Source of the DNA: Thioalkalivibrio paradoxus ARh 1
GTDB taxonomy: Bacteria; Pseudomonadota; Gammaproteobacteria; Ectothiorhodospirales; Ectothiorhodospiraceae
Direction of reading: 5' to 3'
DNA: 64,000 nucleotides
Assembly: GCF_000227685.2 (NCBI RefSeq)
Contig: NZ_CP007029.1
Span: forward strand, 1,772,501-1,836,500
Below, piece by piece: positions 19,570 through 28,052 of this stretch (position 1 is its first letter; each line of letters opens with the position of its first letter). The position numbers and the translations under genes are program-made. The notes beneath the pieces are model-generated. The model saw only the letters and a program-made list of their open reading frames with translations, was not told the origin of the DNA and ran no database searches.

Positions 19570-19826
19570 CGGCAAGATCCTCCTCGTGTCCGACCCTGGC
19601 AGGCGCCATCCGCGACCACCGGGGCATCCATGCTGCCCTCAGGAAAGGCACCCGCCGTACTTCTGGCACCCTGGGAATGGTCCAAGACCGCCGTGGGAAC
19701 GCGCAACCTTCCGGGAGGCGGACTGTGGCCATCTGCATCGTGCCGCAGCCAAGTGACAGCGCTGATCCTGGCCCGAAGCGAACCCGGCGCCCACGCGGTC
19801 GGAGGCAACCGGGCGACGCATGGGCC

Positions 19827-20030
19827 TCAAGGGCTGATCGGTTCGAACAGCCCTTCGCCGACTCCGCCAGTCGCTGGCACGAACGCGACGCTCGCCGTGA
19901 TGTGGTGGGGCGTGTAGAGCGTGGTGCGGATCAGCCAGCCCTTGCCCGGCACCAGTGCCTGCTCGGTCATCGTGCGGATATGCGTGGTATCGTCAAAGCT
20001 GTCTTCGATCAGTTCGTATTCAAGCTTCAT
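19827..20030 (-). CDS. Small protein of unknown function, 67 residues
   Basis: This soluble, acidic small protein begins MKLEYELIEDSFDDTTH and contains GKGWLIRTTLYTPHHITAS, suggesting a small beta-rich fold. I do not recognise a family. It is accepted as a real gene because the ATG is preceded by GGGGAGGAGGCAGCG, an excellent ribosome binding site, and because its codon use fits the neighbours. It stands alone between two other minus-strand genes. Confidence 0.6.
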   Translation of the reverse strand: MKLEYELIEDSFDDTTHIRTMTEQALVPGKGWLIRTTLYTPHHITASVAFVPATGGVGEGLFEPISP

Positions 20031-20156
20031 CGCTGCCTCCTCCCCGTTGGCTCTTCACGGTTGCCTACCTGACAATAGTCCATCAACGCCCGGGGCGAAA
20101 TGGGACTGCCCGCGGTGTGTGCCCTGGGTGTTGGCGCGACGAGGGCCGCCTCGCGT

Positions 20157-20621
20157 TCAGGAATGGCGCTGAATCGGCGCTGTGGGCAGGGGCTTGAAAT
20201 GCATCACGGCATCGAGTTGTTCCGGAGTGAAATGCGCTTCCACCAGCGGCAGCAGGCGTTCGTCCTCGGTCCGGGTGTGTTCCCGCAGCACGTCGGCGAA
20301 CGCCGCAAGATCCCGCTCGGCGGTCTCGGGCCGCAGGTTGGCGGCGACCATGCGCAGGAATCCATGCTCCTTGCCCAACTGCGCGAACAGCGCGAAATTC
20401 TCGCGGTCGTGTTGCAGCAGCGGGCCGAACAGCGTCTGCTCCTCCTGCTGCAGATGGGCTTCAAGCTCCTGCTCGTAGTAGTCGCGCACCAACTGGATTC
20501 CCTGTGCCAGGCTTTCCGCGCTGCCGTCTGCCACTAGACCTTCGATGCGGTCGGCAAAGGCAAGGCTGTGCGCGTGCTCCCTGTACAGTCGTTCCAGTTG
20601 CGGGCTGCGGTTAGCGGTCAT
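20157..20621 (-). CDS. Hemerythrin / HHE-domain protein
   Basis: The 154-residue all-helical protein carries the spaced His/Glu residues of the HHE family: REHAHSLAF near residue 15, LEAHLQQEEQTLF, GKEHGFLRM and LREHTRTEDERLLPLVEAH. These would bind a di-iron centre. Such proteins sense or bind oxygen or nitric oxide, or protect iron-sulfur clusters under nitrosative stress, which would suit a denitrifier; the exact role cannot be told. No strong ribosome binding site is seen before the ATG. Confidence 0.85.
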   Translation of the reverse strand: MTANRSPQLERLYREHAHSLAFADRIEGLVADGSAESLAQGIQLVRDYYEQELEAHLQQEEQTLFGPLLQHDRENFALFAQLGKEHGFLRMVAANLRPETAERDLAAFADVLREHTRTEDERLLPLVEAHFTPEQLDAVMHFKPLPTAPIQRHS

Positions 20622-20971
20622 CGGAGTCGGCCCCGGGCATTCGCGGGCAGGGCAGTGGAATCAGGGAAGGCTGGGGCACGGTCGTCTCCTGTCAGGTTCC
20701 CGGACATCGTCGCGCTCGGTGATCGCGGCGCCTGTACCTGTCCGAGCAGGCGCCGGGATCCCTTTCCCGCAACGCGCGTGCCCAATCCGTACGATGAGCC
20801 GGCCCGAAGAACCGCTTGCGCGTGAACAGGGATCCACGTTGGATATCCAGTTGCAGACTGACCGATCCGCCGTTTCGCCGCAACCGTCTGTACTAGACGG
20901 CTGGGCCGGGCCCATCGTTTACGGGCCAGGGGGAGTTCAGGACGGCGGAGCGCCAACGCCGGATGCGTGTT
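20622..20971. other. Intergenic region without recognised content
   Basis: About 350 bases between two minus-strand genes. I see no RNA gene, repeat or convincing promoter apart from one GGGCAGGG motif at 20645. Open frames here look like shadows. Confidence 0.4.
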
Positions 20972-22114
20972 TCAACGCAGAATCGTACGCAGCAATTCGA
21001 CCCTGGGCGCATTGCGGCAGTACTCGATCACCTCCTGCGTGAATTCTCCGAACAGCGGTCCGTGATGAAACTGCAGCTGGTCGAGCCCGATGAAGTGCGG
21101 ATTGGCCTCGAGCAGGAGGATCTGTCCATCCTCCCGAACCGCGAAATCCAGCCCCAGAACCCGGTGGTGCACAAACCGGGACGCCACTTCGACCGCGCGG
21201 CGGTGCAGCTCCACGATAAAGGGAAAGGGTTCGATCGAGTCGAGATCGATGCCGTTCACGCTGTCGTACCGGACACCGTCGTCGTCGGTGCCATACCGAT
21301 TGTAACGGCCCGAGGGCCGAATGCCGATCCGCATCCCCTGATCGACCAAGCTGCCCGCCGTGCCGACCTTCTGAAGCACATGCAGCGGAACGATTCGGTC
21401 GTCCTGGACCGAACGATAGGTGTACACCCGCAGACTGTTCAACGAGGAGTCGTTAAAGCGGGCCGTACAGGAGTGCTGCCGCACGCATTCCTGCACCAGG
21501 AAGTCGCGTGCGTATTCGCGGGCAAGCGCCTCCAGTGAGACCGTAGAACCCGCGGCATCGCGCAGCATTCCGCCCCGGAACCAGAGCTTGCGGATCGACT
21601 GTCCCTTTCGGGTATCGATTGCCGGTTTCACCAGTACCGTCTCGACATCGGGTTCGACGAGGCCCGGAGGTAGCACGGACGCCTTGACTGCTTCCGCTGC
21701 AATCCGCTGGTAAGCCCGATCGTAGTAAACCCCGTCGATGTAACGAATGAAATCCCGGGGTTTCCGGAACCGGCCATGCAGCAGGTCATACCCGTTCTTG
21801 TCGCCGAACGCGGGGCCGAACCGCGCATTGTTCAGCGCCGGTTCCACGAGCACGTAGTAGACGTCCAACGGAATGAAGCGCGGGTCGCCGCGACCGAACA
21901 CGTGGCTGTAGATCCGATACCAGGCGGGATCGACGTTCCCCGCCACCCGGGACCAAAGCTTGCGGTATTCGGCCACCGCGTCCTCGTCGTTCGCGTTCGC
22001 CGGAAGCCCCAGGCGACGGGCGTGAAGACGCCCCCTCCGATTGTAGGATCGGCGCATCTGAATCTCGCGCAGGCGGAACAGCCCGCGGATCGCCCGCTCC
22101 TTTACACCGCTCAT
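20972..22114 (-). CDS. ATP-grasp ligase, sugar-transfer-associated type (second of a pair)
   Basis: The 380-residue protein has the layout of the ATPgrasp_ST family. A basic helical start is followed by the ATP-grasp fold: the substrate/ATP loop region SLNSLRVYTYRSVQDDRI, DNSS-type loops, and the terminal metal site LGLDFAVREDGQILLLEANP, where Asp, Glu and Asn bind the nucleotide-metal complex. ATP-grasp enzymes join a carboxylate to an amine or thiol through an acyl phosphate; the substrate here is unknown. The ATG has GGAG five bases upstream. It follows a paralogue by about 108 bases on the same strand. Confidence 0.8.
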   Translation of the reverse strand: MSGVKERAIRGLFRLREIQMRRSYNRRGRLHARRLGLPANANDEDAVAEYRKLWSRVAGNVDPAWYRIYSHVFGRGDPRFIPLDVYYVLVEPALNNARFGPAFGDKNGYDLLHGRFRKPRDFIRYIDGVYYDRAYQRIAAEAVKASVLPPGLVEPDVETVLVKPAIDTRKGQSIRKLWFRGGMLRDAAGSTVSLEALAREYARDFLVQECVRQHSCTARFNDSSLNSLRVYTYRSVQDDRIVPLHVLQKVGTAGSLVDQGMRIGIRPSGRYNRYGTDDDGVRYDSVNGIDLDSIEPFPFIVELHRRAVEVASRFVHHRVLGLDFAVREDGQILLLEANPHFIGLDQLQFHHGPLFGEFTQEVIEYCRNAPRVELLRTILR

Positions 22115-22222
22115 CCAATCTCCGACAGGAACCGGTCGTGATGGTCTCGAGCATACCGGAACACCGGCGGGAAGGTCCGCAGCGGATGGCTGTCGCCGGG
22201 TCCGGATGGCAGCCGGGACGGA

Positions 22223-23320
22223 TCAGCCGCCCGTGCCATGCGGGTGTCCAGGTGGAGACGGCCGCAGCCGCGGATCATCGACATCCCACAGAGGCCCCCG
22301 GTGCGGCTCGTTCATCCAGGAGTGGGGAAGCCTGGCATTCCATTCCAGCAGACGCGGTCGGCCGCCGGCATCGATGACCACGTCCCAGCCGACGATCGCC
22401 GCGTAGGGAAAACGACGATGTGCCTCGATGCACAGGCTTCTCGCCTGCGCAAACTGCGGCACGGTGATGGCACGGTACGCGTATCCGCTGTCCGGATGGC
22501 AATCCTCGAACTCGATTCCCAGATCGTCGATCGCGTGGGTCAGCGCCCGACCGTCGGCGTTCAGGTAGAGAAAACGCCCGCCCTTCGCAATGTTGTCGAC
22601 CCGGGCTCCATTGGCCCCGAGCCGCAGGAGTGCGAACAGGACCCGGATGTTCGAGCGGCTATCCAGGGTGGTCAGAAACCGGATCGTGTTCACCGAGTGA
22701 GGATAAGGCTTCGCAAGGTCGTCGTGCTGGCGTACCGCCGGCTGCACGACCCAGTTGCCTTCGTTCAAGTAGCGTTGAGGATCCAGCTCCAGGGCGTGCA
22801 CGAAGAAAATGTCATCGCCACCGGAGCCTCCATCGCGCTTGATCACGACCTCGCCGTCATGACGCTTCAGTACCTCGCGCGCCTGATCGATGCCAATCCG
22901 GGTGTAGTCCGCGTCGTGAATGCAGCCACCGGCAAAGATCAGCACCGGCCGGATGCACATGTCGCCGAACAGGCGGTAATCCAGCGTCTTGTGCAGCGAT
23001 ACATGGGCAATGTCGATCGGGTTCGCGCGCGGGAACAGCCGATACACCAACAGTTCGTCCGGAATCCAGCCGCGTACGAACGACCCGTGCACCTCGGTGT
23101 AGGCCGCGAGCCATGGCCAGAAAGACGTACTGCCGAACGCCGCCCGGGAATAGTTCCGGATCTCCCTCCGCACCCGGGAGTCGACCCTCGAAAACCCTTG
23201 CCGGGCGACGATCCGTTCGCGTACCCGGTGCGCCTGTTGCCGGGATCGAAAGCACTGGTATCGAAAGACCGCGTCGCCGAACAGCCTCTTTACGCGCTTC
23301 CTGTAGGGGACGGTCGGCAT
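22223..23320 (-). CDS. ATP-grasp ligase, sugar-transfer-associated type (first of a pair)
   Basis: The protein of about 365 residues has the same fold as the next gene. It shows the glycine-rich loop KRDGGSGGDDIFFVH, the SVNTIRFLTTLD strand, DNIAKGG and the terminal metal-binding strand VGWDVVIDAGGRPRLLEWNA. It is diverged from its neighbour, so the pair probably handles different substrates or acts in sequence. The start is uncertain. The ATG at 23320 is chosen; a TTG at 23368 would add 16 residues but has no ribosome binding site, whereas AGGAG lies 15 bases before the ATG, rather far. Confidence 0.78.
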   Translation of the reverse strand: MPTVPYRKRVKRLFGDAVFRYQCFRSRQQAHRVRERIVARQGFSRVDSRVRREIRNYSRAAFGSTSFWPWLAAYTEVHGSFVRGWIPDELLVYRLFPRANPIDIAHVSLHKTLDYRLFGDMCIRPVLIFAGGCIHDADYTRIGIDQAREVLKRHDGEVVIKRDGGSGGDDIFFVHALELDPQRYLNEGNWVVQPAVRQHDDLAKPYPHSVNTIRFLTTLDSRSNIRVLFALLRLGANGARVDNIAKGGRFLYLNADGRALTHAIDDLGIEFEDCHPDSGYAYRAITVPQFAQARSLCIEAHRRFPYAAIVGWDVVIDAGGRPRLLEWNARLPHSWMNEPHRGPLWDVDDPRLRPSPPGHPHGTGG

Positions 23321-23714
23321 GTCGCGGGGAACCAGCTCCTGGGTGCCCGTGCGCACGGTCACCGCCAATGATCAGCCCGGGTGGGTTTGAGGAGGGTCCC
23401 TTCGGGGGCTTGAACCGACGCGCCCGTTGGGGAAAACCTCTGGTTACCAGGTCAAGAGACGTTCGTAGTGTGCCATGTTCCGGTGTCCGATCCCCAGGTT
23501 CTTGCGTTTCTTGGCCCGCATTGACGAGACATTCAAGGCCCCCCGAGGGCAGCGGCGGCGGGCCGCTGCCCTCGGGGGGCTGCGCGGTGCCGCATTCGAG
23601 AGGTCCTGTCGGCGGCGTTGCTTCTTGCCTGTCCGGGGCATAGGGTAAGGATCGTGGTTCGCTCGGCACCCGGTTGGGTGGACCGCCTTTGAACCTTGCC
23701 GTCGAGGTGACGTC
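23321..23714. other. Divergent intergenic region with strong hairpin
   Basis: Almost 400 bases between the minus-strand ATP-grasp pair and the plus-strand ABC/beta-barrel operon. Apart from the perfect hairpin listed separately I see no recognised feature. A minus-strand frame ending at 23444 closes with a lysine-rich 25-residue tail but has no ribosome binding site. Confidence 0.4.
23538..23580. repeat. Perfect 19-bp inverted repeat (hairpin)
   Basis: The left arm at 23538-23556 begins GCCCCCCGAGGGC and is matched exactly by its reverse complement at 23562-23580, with a five-base loop. There is no T-run on either side, so it is not a standard rho-independent terminator. It could be an insulator, an RNA processing site or a solitary REP-like element. 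Confidence 0.7.
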
Positions 23715-23858
23715 GTGAAGAACCTTCCCGTGATGATCACCGCAGGCGCGCTGGCGCTTGTGGTTGCGCCGTTGCCCGTGGGCGAGGGTGCCGGGAAGCT
23801 CGAGCACTGGGGCGACATCACAAAGAAGCAGTTGGGTCCGCTTGGACGGGCCGACTGA
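23715..23858 (+). CDS. Small exported peptide, 47 residues, first gene of an ABC/beta-barrel operon
   Basis: The reading frame starts at GTG with GAGGTGA four bases before it and encodes KNLPVMITAGALALVVAPLP, a short signal-peptide-like stretch. A charged tail of about 26 residues follows (VGEGAGKLEHWGDITKKQ, then LGPLGRAD). It stops 11 bases before the ABC ATPase start, so the genes are almost certainly co-transcribed. No family is recognised. It may be a small periplasmic accessory or a substrate of the transporter. Confidence comes from the ribosome binding site, the signal-like start and the operon position. Confidence 0.6.
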   Translation: MKNLPVMITAGALALVVAPLPVGEGAGKLEHWGDITKKQLGPLGRAD

Positions 23859-23869
23859 GGTACGGGTCC

Positions 23870-24562
23870 ATGGCCCTGGTCCAGGCATCGGGTCTGCACA
23901 AGACGTATCGCACCGGCGATGTCAGCGTGCATGCTGTTCGAGGTGTCGACTTCTCGATCGAGTCCGGTGGCTTCGTGGCCTTCGTCGGGCCGTCCGGCAG
24001 CGGCAAGAGCACGGTGCTGAACATGATCGGCTGCCTCGACCGCCCCACGGGCGGGACGCTGCGCGTGCTGGACACGGACGTCGCGTCCCTCGGAAGGCGT
24101 GAGGCCGCAGACTTCCGGGGGGCGAATCTAGGCTTCGTGTTTCAGGATTTCAACCTGATCCCGGTGCTGAGCGCGGCCGAGAACATCGAGTATCCGCTGT
24201 TGATGGTGCAGAACTGGCCGCTGGCGCAGCGCCGGGCGCGGGTGGCCGAACTGCTCGAAGCGGTCGGCATCGCCGACCGTGCGGACAAACGACCGGACCA
24301 GCTTTCGGGTGGCCAGAAGCAGCGGGTCGCGGTCGCCCGCGCGCTCGCGTCGAAGCCGAAACTGGTGCTGGCCGACGAACCCACCGCGAATCTCGACCAT
24401 GTGACCGCGTTGCGAATCATCGACCTGATGAAGGCGATGCGCGACGAATTCGGGACCACGTTCGTTTTCTCCACTCATGACCCGCGTATCGTCGACGCGG
24501 CCGAGGAAGTCTTCCACCTGGAGGACGGCCGGATCGTGAATGGCGCCGGAGGCACGGCATGA
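23870..24562 (+). CDS. ABC transporter ATPase, LolD/MacB type
   Basis: The 230-residue ATPase is of the kind that drives FtsX-fold mechanotransmission transporters. It shows Walker A GPSGSGKSTVLN, the signature LSGGQKQRVAVARALA, Walker B LVLADEPTANLD and the switch region FSTHDPRIV. It has the family's typical start (ALVQASGLHKTYRTGDV) and GAGG before the ATG. Its stop overlaps the start of the permease gene by four bases. It resembles LolD and MacB more than importer ATPases, which fits an export role. Confidence 0.93.
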   Translation: MALVQASGLHKTYRTGDVSVHAVRGVDFSIESGGFVAFVGPSGSGKSTVLNMIGCLDRPTGGTLRVLDTDVASLGRREAADFRGANLGFVFQDFNLIPVLSAAENIEYPLLMVQNWPLAQRRARVAELLEAVGIADRADKRPDQLSGGQKQRVAVARALASKPKLVLADEPTANLDHVTALRIIDLMKAMRDEFGTTFVFSTHDPRIVDAAEEVFHLEDGRIVNGAGGTA

Positions 24563-25803
24563 TCCGGGTGCTGCGGTTGTCGGCGCGCAACCTCGTGCGG
24601 TACTGGCGCCGCAGCCTGCTGACCTCGGGGCTGATCGTGCTCGGGATGGTCGCTGTGTTGCTGTTCGTCGCGGTGTCGGCCTCCTTCAAGCAGATCATGA
24701 TCGGACAGATCACCGACTCGATGCTCGGGCATCTGCAGGTACACCAGCGTGGGTACGTCGCGTCGATCGAGAACCTGCCGCTGAATCTGAACATGAAGCC
24801 CGAGATGGTCGCCCGGGTCGAGGCCCTGCTTCGGGAGATGCCGGAGGTGGAGGCGGTCACACCACGGCTGAAATTCGGCGCCATGCTCAGTGACTTCGAG
24901 GAGACCACCAATATCCGGCTGAACGGCGTGGACCCGGAGCGCGAAGCAGCGGCGATGCCACTGCTGGCCGGGCGACTGCTCGATGGCGAGATCCGCAACG
25001 GTCTGCTGGAGCCCGGTGCGCTCCTGCTCCCGGAGCTGCTTGCCCGCGGCATGGGAGTGCAGGTAGGCGACACGGTGGTTCTGGTCGCGACCAATGTCGA
25101 TGGTTCGGTGAACGGAAGAACCTTCCTCGTGCAAGGCGTCCTCGACGCGGTGACCGGGCCTGGTGGTCGGGACGGCTACCTGCATATCGATGATGCCCGT
25201 GCGCTGCTGCGCATGGATGCGCCGGAGGTGAACCAGATCGCGATCCGGCTTCAGGATCCCGGTCAGACCGAGCGCGTGGCGCGCCGTCTCGAACAGAGGC
25301 TCGGCGACATCGTGAATCCGCGTGGACAGCCGCTGCTGACCGTTCACACCTGGGATCAGTTGACGCCGTTTGCGAACATCGCGCGCATGATCGATCTGCT
25401 CGATCTGTTCATCCGCATCATGCTGGTCGGGATCGTGCTGATTGCGGTGATGAACGTGATGATCATGTCGGTCTACGAGCGCGTGCGCGAGATTGGCACG
25501 ATTGCCGCGATCGGGACACCGCCGGCCCGGATCCTCTTGCTGTTCGTGGGCGAGGGCGTGCTGCTGGGCGTAGTCGGCACTCTCGTCGGCACGCTGATCA
25601 GCCTCGGGGTGGTCCAGCTGCTGAACGTCTGGCCCCTGGAGTTCGCTTTCGGGCGCCAGGAGATCGTGCTGGCCCCCGCGCTGGCGCTCGGCGATGTCCT
25701 GTGGGTGGCCGCGATCGTCGTCGCGGTCGCGGCGGCCGCCAGTCTGCAGCCGGCGTGGAAGGCCGCGCGAATGGACCCGAACACCGCGTTACGGCATGTG
25801 TAG
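24559..25803 (+). CDS. FtsX-like ABC permease (LolC/E, MacB fold)
   Basis: The 414-residue membrane protein has the FtsX layout: one N-terminal helix (SLLTSGLIVLGMVAVLLFVAVSA), a large periplasmic domain of some 230 residues, then three C-terminal helices. The first of these contains IRIMLVGIVLIAVMNVMIM, followed by the typical YERVREIGTIAAIGTPPARI. Such permeases do not move substrate through the membrane but pull it from the inner membrane or periplasm. Partnered with the ATPase upstream and a LolA-like carrier downstream, it most likely releases a lipid or lipoprotein to that carrier. Confidence 0.92.
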   Translation: MIRVLRLSARNLVRYWRRSLLTSGLIVLGMVAVLLFVAVSASFKQIMIGQITDSMLGHLQVHQRGYVASIENLPLNLNMKPEMVARVEALLREMPEVEAVTPRLKFGAMLSDFEETTNIRLNGVDPEREAAAMPLLAGRLLDGEIRNGLLEPGALLLPELLARGMGVQVGDTVVLVATNVDGSVNGRTFLVQGVLDAVTGPGGRDGYLHIDDARALLRMDAPEVNQIAIRLQDPGQTERVARRLEQRLGDIVNPRGQPLLTVHTWDQLTPFANIARMIDLLDLFIRIMLVGIVLIAVMNVMIMSVYERVREIGTIAAIGTPPARILLLFVGEGVLLGVVGTLVGTLISLGVVQLLNVWPLEFAFGRQEIVLAPALALGDVLWVAAIVVAVAAAASLQPAWKAARMDPNTALRHV

Positions 25804-25813
25804 GGAGAGGACC

Positions 25814-26569
25814 ATGTGCATGATCCGATCGATCCGAACCCGCTTTGCCGCCATTGTCCTGCTCGCGATCCTCGGCTGCGGACCGCTCTGGGCCGTGGAC
25901 GCGGATGCACTGCTCGCGGAGGTCGACCAGCGCATGCAGCCGGGTGCGCTCGAGATGTATCGGAAGATCATCAACGTCGAACCCGACGGTCGCTCGCGCG
26001 AATTCGTGCTGTACACGGTACGCAGCGGCGCCGACAGCATGGCGGCGGTGTTCCTGGATCCCGCGAGCGAGCGCGGCCGCTCGACACTGCGCCTCGGGGA
26101 AAACATGTGGCTTTACATTCCCGATGTCGGCAGGCCGATCAGGATCACCAGCCTGCAGTCGGTCGTCGGTGGCGTGTTCAGCAACACGGATATCCTGCGT
26201 CTGGATTTCAGCGTCGAGTACACCGCGACCCTGCTTGAAGACGACGGGGAGCAGTACGTGCTCGATCTCCAGGCCCGCGGACCCGAGGTCGCCTACGATC
26301 GCTTGAAGATGTGGGTGGACCAGCAGACCCTGACGCCGGCGAAGATCGAGGCCTACGCGGCCACCGGCCTGCTGATCAAGACATTGGAGTACAGCCGGAT
26401 CACCGATTTCGGCGACGGCATCGTGCGGCCCGCGATGCTCGAAACGACCAGCCCGCTGCAGCGCGGCTATCGCTCGGTGATGCTGTTCTCCGGGATCGCC
26501 CGGCGCGATTTTCCGGATGAAGTGTTCTCGCTGAGCTACCTGCCCAGGATCGGGGATCTGCGGCGTTGA
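25814..26569 (+). CDS. LolA-like outer-membrane lipoprotein-sorting protein
   Basis: The 251-residue periplasmic protein has a signal peptide (RTRFAAIVLLAILGCGPLWA) and the half-barrel LolA/LolB-like fold. Indicators are DGRSREFVLYTVRSGADSMA, SERGRSTLRLGENMWLYIPD and FSNTDILRLDF. These match the family annotated as outer membrane lipoprotein-sorting protein found beside ABC or RND exporters rather than housekeeping LolA. It would ferry a hydrophobic cargo across the periplasm. A Cys in the signal (GCGPLW) might be a lipobox, but the surrounding residues fit poorly. GGGAGAGG precedes the ATG, and its stop overlaps the start of the beta-barrel gene. Confidence 0.85.
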   Translation: MCMIRSIRTRFAAIVLLAILGCGPLWAVDADALLAEVDQRMQPGALEMYRKIINVEPDGRSREFVLYTVRSGADSMAAVFLDPASERGRSTLRLGENMWLYIPDVGRPIRITSLQSVVGGVFSNTDILRLDFSVEYTATLLEDDGEQYVLDLQARGPEVAYDRLKMWVDQQTLTPAKIEAYAATGLLIKTLEYSRITDFGDGIVRPAMLETTSPLQRGYRSVMLFSGIARRDFPDEVFSLSYLPRIGDLRR

Positions 26570-27837
26570 GGCACAGGCGGTTTGGGCTCCTGCTGTTCCT
26601 GTTGCCCGCGCTTGGCCTTGCCGAATTCGAGTTCGACTTCGATGTCGGCCGGTACGAACGCAAGCCCTACGAGGTGTCCGGCTACCTGCAGGGAACCTTT
26701 GAACATTTCCTGCTGGACCGCGATTCCGCGCTGTATGCCCTGAACTTTCCGGACGGGCAGCGCCGCGATTTCCAGCGTTACCGCGCGACTGGAAACGTCT
26801 CCGGCCAGTATCGCTGGGATGACACCACGCTGAACGGCCGCCTGCAGGCCGAGTGGCGGGACGACGTCTTCGGCAGCAGTGACGACGTCACGGTGCAGGA
26901 ACTCTATCTGAACCACCGCTCCAGCGACCGTCTATCGGCAGAGGCCGGTAAACGCACCCTGCGCTGGGGCACCGGCTATGCCTGGAATCCGGTCGCCTTT
27001 CTGGAACGACCGAAGGACCCCACAGATCCAGATCTCACGCGCGAGGGGTTTGTGCTGGCGCAGGGTGAGTACGTGCGGAGCTTCGCTGGGCCGCTGCGCA
27101 CGCTGGTGCTCAATGCGCTGATCCTGCCGGTGAACGACGATCTGAACGAGGACTTCGGTGCCGACAGCGCGCTCAACCCCGCGGGCCGCGTCTATCTGCT
27201 GTACCGTGATACCGACATCCATCTGACGGCCCGTGCCAGCGGCAGCCGCCCCGGCGCTGCGGGAATCGCGCTGTCGCGCAACCTTGCCCCGCATTTCGAG
27301 GTGCACGCCGAGCTGGCAGGATTCGGCCGGCGCGAGGTCACGGTCGTGGACGATGACGGGACGCTGGGCAGCCGCGACGCCCGGTCCACCGATGTACTTC
27401 TGGGGTTGCGTTATCTGACGCAGGGTGAAACCACCTGGATCGCCGAGTACTACCGTAACGGTTCCGGTTACACGCGCCAGGAAATCCGGAATTTCTTCGA
27501 TCTCGCCCGCGAGAGCGGGGAGGATCCCCGGCTGCAGCGCCGAGCCGCGCAGGCGCGTGCGTCCGGCTACGGCGCACCACAGGTGATGCGCGATTATCTC
27601 TATCTTCGCGTTCGGCACAACGAACCCCGGGATCTCCTGTACTGGGCCGTCGGCGGGACCGCGATCGTCAATCTGAACGACGGCAGCGCTTCGCTGATCC
27701 CCGAGCTGAACTACACGGGCATCGCCAACCTGGAACTGCGCGGGCGTCTCGCGGCGCTCACCGGTGGCCGGAACACCGAGTTCGGCGAACGACAGAACGA
27801 CTGGCGCCTGGAGCTTCGGGCACGCTACAGCTTCTGA
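26566..27837 (+). CDS. Outer-membrane beta-barrel protein, exporter-associated
   Basis: The 423-residue protein has a short signal peptide (RRFGLLLFLLPALGLA) and then alternating polar/hydrophobic strands throughout, ending in the aromatic terminal strand WRLELRARYSF. The final Phe is the hallmark of Bam-inserted beta-barrels. It includes FSSDDV-type loops and the stretch AGKRTLRWGTGYAWNPVAFL. The start is a TTG overlapping the preceding stop, which is needed to include the signal peptide; GGGGAT lies eight bases upstream. It probably receives the cargo of the LolA-like carrier, or anchors it at the outer membrane. I cannot assign a named family. Confidence 0.8.
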   Translation: MRHRRFGLLLFLLPALGLAEFEFDFDVGRYERKPYEVSGYLQGTFEHFLLDRDSALYALNFPDGQRRDFQRYRATGNVSGQYRWDDTTLNGRLQAEWRDDVFGSSDDVTVQELYLNHRSSDRLSAEAGKRTLRWGTGYAWNPVAFLERPKDPTDPDLTREGFVLAQGEYVRSFAGPLRTLVLNALILPVNDDLNEDFGADSALNPAGRVYLLYRDTDIHLTARASGSRPGAAGIALSRNLAPHFEVHAELAGFGRREVTVVDDDGTLGSRDARSTDVLLGLRYLTQGETTWIAEYYRNGSGYTRQEIRNFFDLARESGEDPRLQRRAAQARASGYGAPQVMRDYLYLRVRHNEPRDLLYWAVGGTAIVNLNDGSASLIPELNYTGIANLELRGRLAALTGGRNTEFGERQNDWRLELRARYSF

Positions 27838-27968
27838 AGTCCCAGTTGGGCGTAAAGGCCCAGCGCCAGCAGGAACAAGCCGCCGGCCAACAGCCAGTCA
27901 AGGAGACTGGCCGGTAGCAGGGCAATGTGGCGTCTGGCTGGTTTTCCGGTGCTGGAATGACGCGTCAC
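27825..27968 (-). CDS. Candidate small single-helix membrane protein, 47 residues
   Basis: A minus-strand frame starts at GTG with GGGAGAG four bases upstream. It encodes a basic N-terminus (TRHSSTGKPARRHIALLP), one membrane helix (LLDWLLAGGLFLLALGLYAQ) and a four-residue tail. Its end overlaps the 3' end of the beta-barrel gene by 13 bases, on the opposite strand. It lies 84 bases downstream of the lipoprotein gene and could be co-transcribed with it. Positive-inside charge and ribosome binding site favour a real gene; no homologue is recognised. Confidence 0.4.
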   Translation of the reverse strand: MTRHSSTGKPARRHIALLPASLLDWLLAGGLFLLALGLYAQLGLQKL

Positions 27969-28052
27969 GAGGCTCTCCCGGACGGTCAGATCTCAAGTAC
28001 AGGACTTCAGATCGAAGACACCTTCTCCGGGATTGGCCTTGCAGGAGTCAAC

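Noticed and set aside
23444-23530. Lysine-rich 25-residue tail (MRAKKRKNLGIGHRNMAHYE...) on the minus strand
   Set aside because: No ribosome binding site, and the frame upstream is not coding-like; kept only as a note.
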